In this document: positions 37,408 to 45,810 of the stretch, piece after piece
How the letters are laid out: each line of letters opens with the position of its first letter
Numbering within the stretch: position 1 is the stretch's first letter
Assembly (NCBI GenBank): GCA_015258265.1
Contig: JABZIP010000006.1
Coordinates: 1 to 64,000, forward strand
From: Clostridiales bacterium
Lineage (GTDB): Bacteria; Bacillota; Clostridia; Peptostreptococcales; Anaerovoracaceae
Direction: 5' to 3'
DNA length: 64,000 nt
Notes under the pieces: generated by a model
The model's input: the letters and a program-made list of their open reading frames with translations, nothing else
Told to the model about the DNA's origin: nothing
Databases searched by the model: none
Made by a program: the position numbers and the translations under genes

Positions 37408-37419
37408 TTTTTTTATCAC

Positions 37420-37752
37420 TTATTCAAAAGTTATATTTTCTCTTAACTCATTTTCAATATTTACTTTTCCATAGATAATTCGATATATCTTTACAAGTTT
37501 ATGTTCTTCATCAGGTACATAGAATACCAAATAATTATCTACAGATAAAAATCTAAGTCCCAACAATTTCCAATTCTCTTGTTCACATAGCCGGCATCTC
37601 ATTGGCATTTCATCAAGAGTTTTGATAGATGCAAGTATTTTATTTGATAATTTTTCTGCGCTGCCCGGCGCAAACAATTCCTCCCTAATATACCTCATAA
37701 TGCAAATCAAATCTTTTTTTGCATTGTAGGAAAATATTATTTTGTATTTCAT
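37420..37752 (-). CDS. RelE/ParE-family toxin
   Basis: 110-residue small basic protein opening MKYKIIFSYNAKKDLICIMRYI, typical of the RelE/ParE fold, with the C-terminal VKIYRIIYGK strand. Family members are mRNA interferases or gyrase poisons; which applies here is not clear. It overlaps the end of the antitoxin gene by four bases (ATGA), the normal antitoxin-first arrangement. The pair is chromosomal and lies between pcrA and alaX, with no transposase nearby. Confidence 0.85.
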   Translation of the reverse strand: MKYKIIFSYNAKKDLICIMRYIREELFAPGSAEKLSNKILASIKTLDEMPMRCRLCEQENWKLLGLRFLSVDNYLVFYVPDEEHKLVKIYRIIYGKVNIENELRENITFE

Positions 37753-38054
37753 ATTCCAAACTCTCGTTTTAACTCATTTTCGACTTCCTCGATGCTATAA
37801 AATTTTTCATTTTGAAAATCATTGTGTGCTTTTAGCATTTCCGTATCAAATTCTTCTGATGTTAAATCTGACAAAACAAGAGGGTTTTTATTGGGTATTT
37901 TTACATCAAATGGTAATCCGTTTAGCATAACTATCTGTCTTAAAAATATCGAAACTGCATTAGACATAGGTATTCCTAATTTCTCAAGCACAGCCTCAGC
38001 CTGATTTTTGATATTTGGTTCAACTCTTACATATATACTTGATGTCCTTGCCAT
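37749..38054 (-). CDS. RelB/DinJ-family antitoxin
   Basis: 101 residues. The N-terminus ARTSSIYVRVEPNIKNQAEAV is a ribbon-helix-helix DNA-binding domain of the RelB/DinJ type; the C-terminal half would wrap the toxin. I choose the ATG at 38052-38054 because AGGAAG lies eight bases upstream; the GTG at 38063 sits on top of that ribosome binding site. Autoregulation is likely: an inverted repeat ATTGC-N5-GCAAT (38093-38107) overlaps the -35 of its promoter. Confidence 0.85.
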   Translation of the reverse strand: MARTSSIYVRVEPNIKNQAEAVLEKLGIPMSNAVSIFLRQIVMLNGLPFDVKIPNKNPLVLSDLTSEEFDTEMLKAHNDFQNEKFYSIEEVENELKREFGI

Positions 38055-38077
38055 ATTTATCACTTCCTTTCTTTCAA

Positions 38078-38106
38078 ATTATATCACGAAAGATTGCGAC
38101 TAGCAA
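38078..38106 (-). promoter_or_regulatory. Toxin-antitoxin promoter with overlapping operator
   Basis: Minus strand TTGCTA, 17-base spacer, extended -10 TGATATAAT. The inverted repeat ATTGC-GACTA-GCAAT at 38093-38107 overlaps the -35 and is a candidate site for the RHH antitoxin. Confidence 0.6.
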
Positions 38107-38190
38107 TACATTTAACTGCATATTGTTGCACAAAGTCTTAGTTGTCAAGACATATGTTACATATAGTATTTTTTGCTTTCCAAAATTATA

Positions 38191-38220
38191 TTGACAACTC
38201 CCCCTTTTTTTAATTACAAT
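38191..38220 (+). promoter_or_regulatory. Sigma-A promoter for alaX
   Basis: TTGACA, 18-base spacer, TACAAT, giving a start about 30 bases ahead of the alaX ATG. The -35 forms one arm of the 9-bp inverted repeat AGTTGTCAA (38140-38148) / TTGACAACT (38191-38199). Confidence 0.65.
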
Positions 38221-38258
38221 GTAACTGATTTGAGGAATAACTATACAGAGGAGCGGAT

Positions 38259-39548
38259 ATGCGAACAAAGAAACTTTTTAAATACGACCGTTACTTGAAA
38301 GAATGTGCATCTACAATTTTAAATATTCTTTCTACTCAAGTGAAAGGTCAAGCTGATTTAATCCTTGACCAAACCGTCTTTTTCCCTACCGGAGGAGGTC
38401 AGAGCTGCGATACGGGCATTATCGCCAATTTAACTGTAATAGATGTATTTGAAGAAAATGGAATAGTTCATCACATAGTCGAATATGAAAGCGAAGAAAG
38501 TTTTCCTGCAAAAAACAGTACCGTAGACTGTGCGATTAACTGGGGCGTAAGATTTTTAAATATGCAAAGGCACTGTGGAGAACATATTCTTTCCGGAATT
38601 TTCGATAGAGAGTTTGGAGGTGTCAATAGGGGCTTTCATATGGGTAACGATTATATGACTATCGACATATCTCTTGAAAAAAATCCCGAAATAACTGAAA
38701 TCACACCTCTTATGCTTGATCGTGCGGAGTTTTTGGCGAACGAAGTTATATGGGAAAACTTGCCGGTTATCGTGCGGCACTTCAAGACAAAAGCGGAAGC
38801 CGAAAATTTGCCTCTGCGAAAGCCTCTTACCATTGAAAATGATATCTCTATCGTATGCGTCGGAAATATTGAAAATCCGTCGGATTGTGTAGCTTGTTGC
38901 GGCACTCATCCACTGAGCGCAGGTAACGTAGGCGTCATCAAAATATACAAAATGGAGCCTAACAAAGGTATGTTTAGAATATACTTCGACGCAGGAAAAA
39001 AAGCTCTGCAAAACTATGCTTTTAAGCACGAAATCGTCGCTGACCTTTGCAAAAGATTTTCCGCAAAAGAAGACACTTTAATAGAAAAGCTCGATATTTA
39101 TGATGAAAAAAACAACGCTGTCAAAGATGAACTGTTCCATGCGAAAAAATCAATAGAGGAATTACTATTTTCAAAGTTTTTCGATTCTCTTGGCGCATTT
39201 CAAGGCAAAGATAAAGATAAGGATATGTTACTCTTTGAAAATCGTATTTCAACGCTGACCAGATCCGATTTTGAAGCTGTAAACAAGCATTTGATGCAGC
39301 TTTCCGCAAACGGAAAATCAAAGCAATATTTCTTTGTAGTTTATTGCCTTGATACGCCGGATTTATTCCTGCTTTCTTCCGGACATACAGATTGCAGCTC
39401 GTTTAAATCCGAACTAACCGCAATCGGTTCAAAAGGCGGTGGCGGTAAATACTTTGCAGGCTTCAAATTTGAAAGTCGCGAAGCCCTCACAAAAGCTATT
39501 GATTATTTAAAGAAAGAAAGGACATATTATGAAATTCCAAATTGTTGA
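38259..39548 (+). CDS. Alanyl-tRNA editing protein, AlaX type with DHHA1 domain
   Basis: 429 residues homologous to the editing and C-Ala parts of AlaRS but lacking the aminoacylation domain. The zinc-binding HCGEH is at residues 105-109 and CCGTH at 213-217; the C-terminus has the DHHA1-like SKGGGGKYFAGF. Such proteins hydrolyse Ser- or Gly-tRNA-Ala in trans. The ATG follows GAGGAG. It overlaps the next gene by 20 bases on the same strand. Orientation is opposite to nearly all neighbours. Confidence 0.9.
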   Translation: MRTKKLFKYDRYLKECASTILNILSTQVKGQADLILDQTVFFPTGGGQSCDTGIIANLTVIDVFEENGIVHHIVEYESEESFPAKNSTVDCAINWGVRFLNMQRHCGEHILSGIFDREFGGVNRGFHMGNDYMTIDISLEKNPEITEITPLMLDRAEFLANEVIWENLPVIVRHFKTKAEAENLPLRKPLTIENDISIVCVGNIENPSDCVACCGTHPLSAGNVGVIKIYKMEPNKGMFRIYFDAGKKALQNYAFKHEIVADLCKRFSAKEDTLIEKLDIYDEKNNAVKDELFHAKKSIEELLFSKFFDSLGAFQGKDKDKDMLLFENRISTLTRSDFEAVNKHLMQLSANGKSKQYFFVVYCLDTPDLFLLSSGHTDCSSFKSELTAIGSKGGGGKYFAGFKFESREALTKAIDYLKKERTYYEIPNC

Positions 39549-40398
39549 TGCGTTTAGCGAAAATTTATTCGGCGGAAATCCCGCCGGTGTAGTTCTCCTT
39601 GATGAAGATCAAGATTTTCCAAGCGATGAAATCATGGTAAAAACCGCAGCGGAGCTGCGTTACTCGGAAACTGCATTTATTAAGGTTCTTGAAAACAGCA
39701 AGTTTCATATCCGTTATTTCACACCCGCAGCAGAAGTGGATTTATGCGGACATGCTACCATAGGCAGCTTTGCCGCTCTTAAAAATTGGTCTTTAGTGAA
39801 AGACGGTGAAACATATACAATCATCACACTCGCAGGAGAGCTTACTATTACCATACAAAATGGCACTATTTTCATGCAAATGGGTAAAGCTGAAATTCTC
39901 AAAACACTAAACAACCAAGCTGAAATAGATAGAATTGCGAAAATACTCGGTATTGATGCCAAAGACATAGTATTACCTATAAATATCGTATCCACCGGAC
40001 TGCCAGACATAATGCTCGAAGTTTCCTCGCTTGATGTTTTGAACAGTATCAAGCCGGATTTTCCCGCACTTGCGAAGATTTCCGAAGAATACGAAGTTAC
40101 AGGCCTTCATACTGCATACTTCCAAGGCGATGACGCTTTAACAGCGCACTGCAGAAATTTTGCTCCACTGTACGATATTGACGAAGAAGCCGCGACCGGT
40201 ACTGCAAGCGGTGCAATTACATACCATTTTTATTCCGAAGGCAAAATAAAAGAAGGTGCTGAAAATGTATTTATTCAAGGCGAATCAATGAATCGCCCCT
40301 CCAAAATCGTAAGCACGCTCACAAACAAAAATGGCGAGGTGGAAATCAAAATAGGCGGTTTTGGTAAAGTCCTTGCAAGCGGTGAAATTTACATTTAG
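39529..40398 (+). CDS. PhzF-family isomerase/epimerase-like protein
   Basis: 289 residues with the two-lobed diaminopimelate-epimerase-like fold of PhzF proteins: DAFSENLFGGNPAGVV at the start, the catalytic glutamate at residue 47 (YSETAF) and the DLCGHATIG motif. Most PhzF relatives have no known substrate; a phenazine role is not implied. Its ribosome binding site lies inside the end of alaX, so the two are translationally coupled. A bidirectional terminator follows. Confidence 0.88.
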   Translation: MKFQIVDAFSENLFGGNPAGVVLLDEDQDFPSDEIMVKTAAELRYSETAFIKVLENSKFHIRYFTPAAEVDLCGHATIGSFAALKNWSLVKDGETYTIITLAGELTITIQNGTIFMQMGKAEILKTLNNQAEIDRIAKILGIDAKDIVLPINIVSTGLPDIMLEVSSLDVLNSIKPDFPALAKISEEYEVTGLHTAYFQGDDALTAHCRNFAPLYDIDEEAATGTASGAITYHFYSEGKIKEGAENVFIQGESMNRPSKIVSTLTNKNGEVEIKIGGFGKVLASGEIYI

Positions 40399-40430
40399 TT
40401 AGCGAAAAGCCTTATGTTCTCAAATACGAC

Positions 40431-40462
40431 AAAAGTCCTACACACATTCGTGCAGGACTTTT
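40431..40462. terminator. Bidirectional terminator between PhzF-like gene and atoA
   Basis: AAAAGTCCT (40431-40439) pairs with AGGACTTTT (40454-40462), extended by an inner CAC/GTG. It serves two convergent units. Confidence 0.85.
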
Positions 40463-40486
40463 AAATTTCTTAAATTGATGTTTGTT

Positions 40487-41143
40487 TTATTCTTCTTCCA
40501 TTGGTTTTAGATCAGGGCTGATATGAAGTTCGCAACCTGTTGCTTCTTTTACTTGCTCAATGGTAAAATCAGGGTGAAGTTCCGTTAGTACTATACCTTC
40601 ATCTGTCACTTCCATTACACCCATTTCTGTTACAATCATATCGACTACTTTAAGTGCAGTATAAGGAAGCGTACATTCTTTAAGTATTTTATGTGCACCC
40701 TTTTGAGTGTGAAGCATAGCAACTATTACTTTCTTAGCTCCTACTACAAGATCCATCGCACCACCCATTCCTGCAACCATTTTGCCCGGAACTATCCAGT
40801 TTGCAATATTTCCGTGTTCGTCTACTTCCATCGCACCAAGGACTGTAGCATCAACGTGTCCACCTCTGATGATAGCAAAACTTTCGTCAGAACCGAAGAA
40901 GTTTGCATATGGAGAATGTGTAACATATCCGCCACCTGCATTTATTACATCTACATCTTCTTTGCCGGGCTCTGCTGCTCCTGTAAGTCCTGTGAATCCA
41001 TTCTCGGATTGTAATACGATATGAACTCCCTCAGGTAAGTGATTTGCTACCATAGTTGGAAGACCTATACCAAGGTTTGCAACGTCGCCATCCTTAAATT
41101 CTTTTGCCGCTCTTTTGGCAATTCTCATCTTTAAATCTGCCAT
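40487..41143 (-). CDS. atoA: Butyrate/acetoacetate CoA-transferase, beta subunit
   Basis: 218-residue beta subunit of a family I CoA-transferase. The catalytic glutamate is E47 in QSENGF. With AtoD it would move CoA from butyryl-CoA to acetoacetate, giving acetoacetyl-CoA and butyrate, the last shared step of lysine fermentation. Its start overlaps the atoD stop by 13 bases, so the subunits are coupled. Substrate choice is inferred from the adjoining lysine genes; the family also includes 3-oxoadipate and succinate enzymes. Confidence 0.93.
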   Translation of the reverse strand: MADLKMRIAKRAAKEFKDGDVANLGIGLPTMVANHLPEGVHIVLQSENGFTGLTGAAEPGKEDVDVINAGGGYVTHSPYANFFGSDESFAIIRGGHVDATVLGAMEVDEHGNIANWIVPGKMVAGMGGAMDLVVGAKKVIVAMLHTQKGAHKILKECTLPYTALKVVDMIVTEMGVMEVTDEGIVLTELHPDFTIEQVKEATGCELHISPDLKPMEEE

Positions 41144-41865
41144 GGTTTTTCTCCTTCCACTATATAATCAACATAAACACCTGAAGTTCTGAATACATCA
41201 AGATCAACCTCGCCTGCATCAACTAATTTTTCAGTTGCAACTATTACCGTATCAGCAGCCATCGCCATTACATGGTTAAAGTTTTTAGTAGCTTTCCTGC
41301 AGACAAAGTTGCCGAATCTGTCAGCTATACTTGCTCTGCAAAGTGCAAAATCTGCGCTAAGAGGTTCTTCAAGCAGATAATCTACACCATCTACAGTGAT
41401 TACCTGTTTAGGAGTGGATATGGCTATTTCCCTAACACCTGTAGAAATCTTTTCGCCTGTCTGAATCAAAGTTCCTACGCCGGTTGGAGTGAGTATTCCC
41501 CCAAGTCCTGCTCCCTTTGCTCTGATTCTTTCAGCAAAAGTTCCCTGTGGCACCAAAGTACACTGAAGTGTACCGTCATTCATACCCTGTCCGATGATAG
41601 GGTTCATTCCTACATGAGTTGCGTATATATGCGATACCATTCCGGCAGCGAGTAACTTAGCTACACCTCTATCTGTAGTCTTTGTAACGCTTGCAGGAAG
41701 TCCGCCATCGTTCGCCATGATTGTTAAGTTCTTAACTCCTTTTTTTACTAGAGCATCAATTAGGATTTCAGGAGTACCTGTTCCGAGGAATCCTCCAACC
41801 ATTATGGAAGCTCCATCCTTAATGTCTGCTACAGCTTCTTCAGCTGTTCTGATTTTGTTTACCAT
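41131..41865 (-). CDS. atoD: Butyrate/acetoacetate CoA-transferase, alpha subunit
   Basis: 244-residue alpha subunit. The CoA-transferase signature IMVGGFLGTGTPEILIDALV lies at about residues 21-40, and GAGLGGILTPTGVGT follows. It is the partner of AtoA downstream. AAAGGTAGAG precedes the ATG. It lies 71 bases after the AtoE-type transporter gene, which suggests a three-gene operon atoE-atoD-atoA driven from 43387-43415. Confidence 0.93.
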   Translation of the reverse strand: MVNKIRTAEEAVADIKDGASIMVGGFLGTGTPEILIDALVKKGVKNLTIMANDGGLPASVTKTTDRGVAKLLAAGMVSHIYATHVGMNPIIGQGMNDGTLQCTLVPQGTFAERIRAKGAGLGGILTPTGVGTLIQTGEKISTGVREIAISTPKQVITVDGVDYLLEEPLSADFALCRASIADRFGNFVCRKATKNFNHVMAMAADTVIVATEKLVDAGEVDLDVFRTSGVYVDYIVEGEKPWQI

Positions 41866-41936
41866 AATACTCTACCTTTCATTATATTTAGAAATTTGCA
41901 AAATTGCAAATATCTTGACAAAGTTTAGCTCTGTAA

Positions 41937-43301
41937 TTATGCAATTCCTAATATTCCCACTATAAGGAAGCCGCCACATACTACAAATGCTGTAAAGAAC
42001 AATGTTATTAAGCAATAGCCCATTATATCTCTTGCAGAAAGTCCTGCAATTCCAAGTGCCGGCAATGCCCAGAACGGTTGAATCATATTCGTCCAAGCAT
42101 CTCCCCAAGCTATTGCCATACCGGTAATAGCAGGGCTGACACCCAGTTCCAATCCTGCGGGCATCATAATAGGTCCTTGAACCGCCCACTGTCCGCCACC
42201 TGACGGAACGAAGAAGTTTACAACACCTGCCGATAAGAATGTGAATAGCGGGAATGTTACATCAGTTGATATACTCACAAACCAGTTGCTGATAACTCCT
42301 GCAAGTGAAATTCCCGCCGGCGATACCGCCGTCATTATTGCCATTATTCCACCATAAAACGGGAATTGAAGCAATATTCCTGCCGCTCCGCCGGATGCCT
42401 GCGCAATCGCATTGACATAATTTATAGGTGTTTTATGAAAAATTATACCTGCAATTAAAAATATCAAATTTACTATATTTAGTGAAAGATTAAAACCGTT
42501 GTTGATGAAATAATTCACCAGAAATACTACTCCCACCGCTGCAATTATCATCGACATAGCCATGCTGTTTTCTATCTTTTCGGCAGGCGTTACAGCGACT
42601 TTCTTTTCTACCTCAAGTTCCTTCAAAAGAGTCTTATCTATACAAAATGTGTTTTCTTTATCCGGATGCATTTTCGAATTTATGAGCGGTAAGCAAATTA
42701 AAATTATCAGACACATCACTAAATTGTAAGGCGCAAAAATCGTATTGCTTGTAGCTATCGGTTCGGTAACCGCTCCGCCTGTTGCGAGTGCAAGTGCATC
42801 TTTGCCCGGTGTTGCAAGTGCAAGCGGTATAGAACCCGAGATTCCGGCATGCCAAACAACAAATCCCGAATATGCCGATGCGACCAGCAATCTATAATCT
42901 ACGCCATCGAGCTGTTTTGCAATTTCTTTTGCCAAGATAGCTCCAACTACAAGCCCAAATCCCCAGTTTATCCAACAAGCTATCAAAGACACGAAAGTTA
43001 CAACAAATATCCCTTTTGTAGGCGTCGTAGCCGCACTTGCTATCGTCTGCAATATTTTTTTGATAGCCGGTGCATTTGCGAACGCACTGCCAAGTACCAA
43101 TACAAGTGCCATCTGCATCGAGAATGCAAGCAATCCCCAAACACCGTTACCCCAAACAGTAACTAGGTTCATAGGTGTTTGCTTCGCCAACGGTATTGCG
43201 GCTACAAACACTAGTGCTGTAAGAATTATACAAAAGATAAATGGATCAGGTAAAAACCTGTTGACCAATGCCACGCAACCGTTAGAAAGTTTCTTAAACA
43301 T
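41937..43301 (-). CDS. atoE: Short-chain fatty acid transporter, AtoE family
   Basis: 454-residue integral membrane protein with about 12 hydrophobic segments and the AtoE-type ending around FVPSGGGQWAVQGPIMMPA. Family members are thought to carry short-chain fatty acids such as butyrate or acetoacetate. I place the start at the ATG at 43299-43301 (MFKKLSNG), since AGGAGG is six bases upstream; the longer ATG at 43337 has no such site. In this context it probably exports fermentation acids or takes up acetoacetate. Confidence 0.9.
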   Translation of the reverse strand: MFKKLSNGCVALVNRFLPDPFIFCIILTALVFVAAIPLAKQTPMNLVTVWGNGVWGLLAFSMQMALVLVLGSAFANAPAIKKILQTIASAATTPTKGIFVVTFVSLIACWINWGFGLVVGAILAKEIAKQLDGVDYRLLVASAYSGFVVWHAGISGSIPLALATPGKDALALATGGAVTEPIATSNTIFAPYNLVMCLIILICLPLINSKMHPDKENTFCIDKTLLKELEVEKKVAVTPAEKIENSMAMSMIIAAVGVVFLVNYFINNGFNLSLNIVNLIFLIAGIIFHKTPINYVNAIAQASGGAAGILLQFPFYGGIMAIMTAVSPAGISLAGVISNWFVSISTDVTFPLFTFLSAGVVNFFVPSGGGQWAVQGPIMMPAGLELGVSPAITGMAIAWGDAWTNMIQPFWALPALGIAGLSARDIMGYCLITLFFTAFVVCGGFLIVGILGIA

Positions 43302-43372
43302 ATTATTCCTCCTAACTAAAGCGAATATATCGCCCATCCAATGAGTTTATCCTCTGTTTTCAAAGGACTCTC

Positions 43373-43390
43373 TAATTAACAGCTTAATTA
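43373..43390. promoter_or_regulatory. Candidate operator at the atoE promoter
   Basis: Perfect inverted repeat TAATTAA-CAGC-TTAATTA overlapping the -10 and expected start site of the atoE promoter, a typical repressor position. Confidence 0.45.
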
Positions 43391-43415
43391 TACAAGAGAT
43401 TTGTACTTTAGTCAA
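43387..43415 (-). promoter_or_regulatory. Sigma-A promoter for atoE-atoD-atoA
   Basis: Minus strand TTGACT, 17-base spacer, TATAAT: a near-consensus housekeeping promoter, unlike the sigma-54 promoters of the kam genes. Confidence 0.8.
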
Positions 43416-43424
43416 GAACATTAA

Positions 43425-43457
43425 AAAAACCCCCACCTATACGAGCTGGGGGTTTTT
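43425..43457 (-). terminator. Terminator of the kdd-kamABCDE operon
   Basis: AAAAACCCCCA (43425-43435) pairs perfectly with TGGGGGTTTTT (43447-43457). On the minus strand it follows kamE and ends in a run of seven T. Confidence 0.92.
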
Positions 43458-43463
43458 ATTATT

Positions 43464-44237
43464 TTAAATTCTGCCTCTTTTTACTATTTCAGTAATGATG
43501 TACGAAGCAACATGCTCTGCGTATTTGTGAGGTCCGAAACCTGCATCGTAACCGAGCTCTTGCGCAAGCTCGTGTGTAATTCTAGGTCCGCCGCAAATTA
43601 CGAGCATCTTATCTCTAAGACCTTCCGCCTCAAGCAGTTCTATCATATTTGTCAAGTTGTGTATATGAACATCCTTTTGAGTTACAGTCTGAGAAACAAG
43701 TATAGCATCTGCATTAAGTTCTACCGCTTTTGCGATAAGATCTTCGTTTGGAACTTGACTTCCCATATTTACAGCTACTACATTCTTGAATCTTTCAAGT
43801 CCGAAATGTCCGTGGAATCCTTTCATATTCATGATTGCGTCGATTCCTACCGTATGAGCGTCAGTACCTGTACTTGCTCCTACTATTACAACATCTCTCT
43901 TGATATTCTTTTCGATGTATTCGCCACATTCAACTCTATCCATTACCTCAACATCAACTTTTGGCACTTTAATTGCCGTATAGTCGATTGTGTGCTGTGC
44001 TTTTGCATACACTATGAAGAATGTATAGTCGCCCATTTCTTTTGAATATACACAGTTAGGTTCAATGCAACCCATCTGTTTTACATAAAGTTTCGCAGCT
44101 TCTTCCGCTTCATCTCCGTGAGGAACAGGAAGCGTAAATGCGAACTCCATCTGTCCGTCGTTTAATGTATCTCCGTAAGGTTTTACCTTGGTTAGATCTA
44201 CTCTGTTATCTGCCGTATTGCAATTAGCGTTACTCAT
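43464..44237 (-). CDS. kamE: D-lysine / L-beta-lysine 5,6-aminomutase, beta subunit
   Basis: 257 residues. The adenosylcobalamin-binding DxHxxG motif reads DAHTVG at residues 126-131, and the PLP-anchoring lysine expected in this family fits K139 in NMKGFHGHFG. With KamD it shifts the terminal amino group of beta-lysine, giving 3,5-diaminohexanoate by a B12 radical mechanism. Start overlaps the kamD stop by one base (TAATG), with GGAGG inside kamD. It is the last gene of the operon. Confidence 0.95.
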   Translation of the reverse strand: MSNANCNTADNRVDLTKVKPYGDTLNDGQMEFAFTLPVPHGDEAEEAAKLYVKQMGCIEPNCVYSKEMGDYTFFIVYAKAQHTIDYTAIKVPKVDVEVMDRVECGEYIEKNIKRDVVIVGASTGTDAHTVGIDAIMNMKGFHGHFGLERFKNVVAVNMGSQVPNEDLIAKAVELNADAILVSQTVTQKDVHIHNLTNMIELLEAEGLRDKMLVICGGPRITHELAQELGYDAGFGPHKYAEHVASYIITEIVKRGRI

Positions 44238-45796
44238 TATTCAGCACCTCCAAGCATTAGTGGGATAAACGGATTGAAATATCCCTCGTCTTTTACGCAA
44301 ACACCTTCAAGGCCTTTTCCGCCGTCTTTCGGTCTCTTAACTCCACCGAATATACCTTTTTCAATAGTTGTGAACAATGTTTCGCTCTCAACTTGGTGAA
44401 GCAATTTTTCAGCCTTGTCCAAAACTTCCTGTGCTCTTTTTTGGATAATTCCGTCTTTCTTAAATTCGATTTCATCTCCAAGATCACGCGCATTATTAAA
44501 GATATATTGTGCGTTTTCTATCGACAAATATCTATCGTGCATATGCGGCGTATGGATAGCCTCTGTAAGCATTCCGAGAAGCTGCAAAGATTGACCGGTC
44601 CATACCGAAATCAAGTTAAATAAAGCATCCTGTATGTGTCCTTTGAAAATGTTACCTGTCATAAACTTTGTTGGCGGCATGTATTTCAAAGAGGCATCAG
44701 GGAAGATTTCCTTTGCCATTTCTGCTTGTGCAAGCTCGTAAAGGAATCCGTTTTCTATTGCAGGGTCCATTTCAAATGCGTGGCCGAGTCCCATTTGATG
44801 CTCTTTTACATTTGCGATTACCGCAAACTGTTCGTTTATGAATTGTGAAGCAAGTACAGTGTGTGCAGCTTCGTATGCATCGTCTGTTGTTAGGTAGTTA
44901 TCTTCACCCGAATTAAATATGATATCGCAGTATCCGATGATAACTCTCGAGAAATACTGGTCAACCAAAGTTCTTTGCATATTGATATCTCTGAACAATA
45001 TACCGTAAATAGCGTCGTTCAGCATTACATCAAGTCTTTCGAGCGCACCCATAGCTGCGATTTCCGGCATACACATTCCCGAAGAATAGTTGCAAAGTCT
45101 GATATATCTTCCAACCTCTTCTCCAACCTCATCGAGTGCTTTTCTCATGATTCTGAAATTTTCCTGTGTAGCATATGTACCGCCGAAACCTTCTGTAGTA
45201 GGTCCATAAGGAACATAGTCCAAAAGGCTCTGCGCAGTTGTTCTGATTACAGCTATAATGTCCGCGCCCTGCTTTGCCGCAGCTTTCGCTTGCAGTACGT
45301 CTTCGTAAATGTTACCTGTAGCTACGATTACATAAAGATAAGGTCTTCTGCCCTCTCCGATAGTAGCAAGATACTCGTTTCTCTTCGCTGTTTGCTGTCT
45401 GATTCTCTTAAGCGCAGCTTTAACCGCAGGCATAATCTGCTCTTCAGCTTCCTCTTTAGAACAAGTTGGCAGTTTTGTAATATCAAGCTCTCCCTTTGCC
45501 ATCTTTTCAGCAATTTCCTGTGGCTCAAGTCCCGTCTGCTTCATCGCATTACCTATCCAGTAAGCAACTCCGCGTGGCAATCCTCCTGCCGCTTTAATTT
45601 GGTCAACCACAACATTTGGAAGCGGAGTTTCCACCTCGTCAATTCCGTCTACGCCCAGAAGTCTCAAAATAGTTCTTTCTGTACTTACTGTTGTGTGTCT
45701 GTCGATAAAGTCTTGCATTGAATGTGCAATTCTTGCGGCACATTTACGAGCACTGTCTACTTTTTCAAGGTCCAGATTTAGCTTGTTCTTTACCAT
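44237..45796 (-). CDS. kamD: D-lysine / L-beta-lysine 5,6-aminomutase, alpha subunit
   Basis: About 519 residues, a TIM-barrel subunit beginning KNKLNLDLEKVDSARKCA and ending GYFNPFIPLMLGGAE, as expected for KamD. It partners KamE and houses the substrate and PLP site opposite the cobalamin domain. I choose the second ATG (45794-45796) because the AGGAGG lies ten bases before it and touches the first ATG at 45805. It is followed directly by kamE and preceded by the reactivase-type genes kamB and kamC. Confidence 0.95.
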   Translation of the reverse strand: MVKNKLNLDLEKVDSARKCAARIAHSMQDFIDRHTTVSTERTILRLLGVDGIDEVETPLPNVVVDQIKAAGGLPRGVAYWIGNAMKQTGLEPQEIAEKMAKGELDITKLPTCSKEEAEEQIMPAVKAALKRIRQQTAKRNEYLATIGEGRRPYLYVIVATGNIYEDVLQAKAAAKQGADIIAVIRTTAQSLLDYVPYGPTTEGFGGTYATQENFRIMRKALDEVGEEVGRYIRLCNYSSGMCMPEIAAMGALERLDVMLNDAIYGILFRDINMQRTLVDQYFSRVIIGYCDIIFNSGEDNYLTTDDAYEAAHTVLASQFINEQFAVIANVKEHQMGLGHAFEMDPAIENGFLYELAQAEMAKEIFPDASLKYMPPTKFMTGNIFKGHIQDALFNLISVWTGQSLQLLGMLTEAIHTPHMHDRYLSIENAQYIFNNARDLGDEIEFKKDGIIQKRAQEVLDKAEKLLHQVESETLFTTIEKGIFGGVKRPKDGGKGLEGVCVKDEGYFNPFIPLMLGGAE

Positions 45797-45810
45797 ACTT
45801 TTCATTCCTC

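Noticed and set aside
38074..38268. 64-residue minus-strand frame between the antitoxin gene and alaX
   Set aside because: It covers both promoters, has no ribosome binding site, and resembles nothing.
39529..40398. Phenazine biosynthesis
   Set aside because: Only a PhzF-family fold is present; no other phenazine genes are nearby and most family members have other or unknown roles.
44975..45721. 248-residue plus-strand frame opposite kamD
   Set aside because: Cys/Ser/His-rich antisense translation with no ribosome binding site; the KamD frame is clearly the real one.
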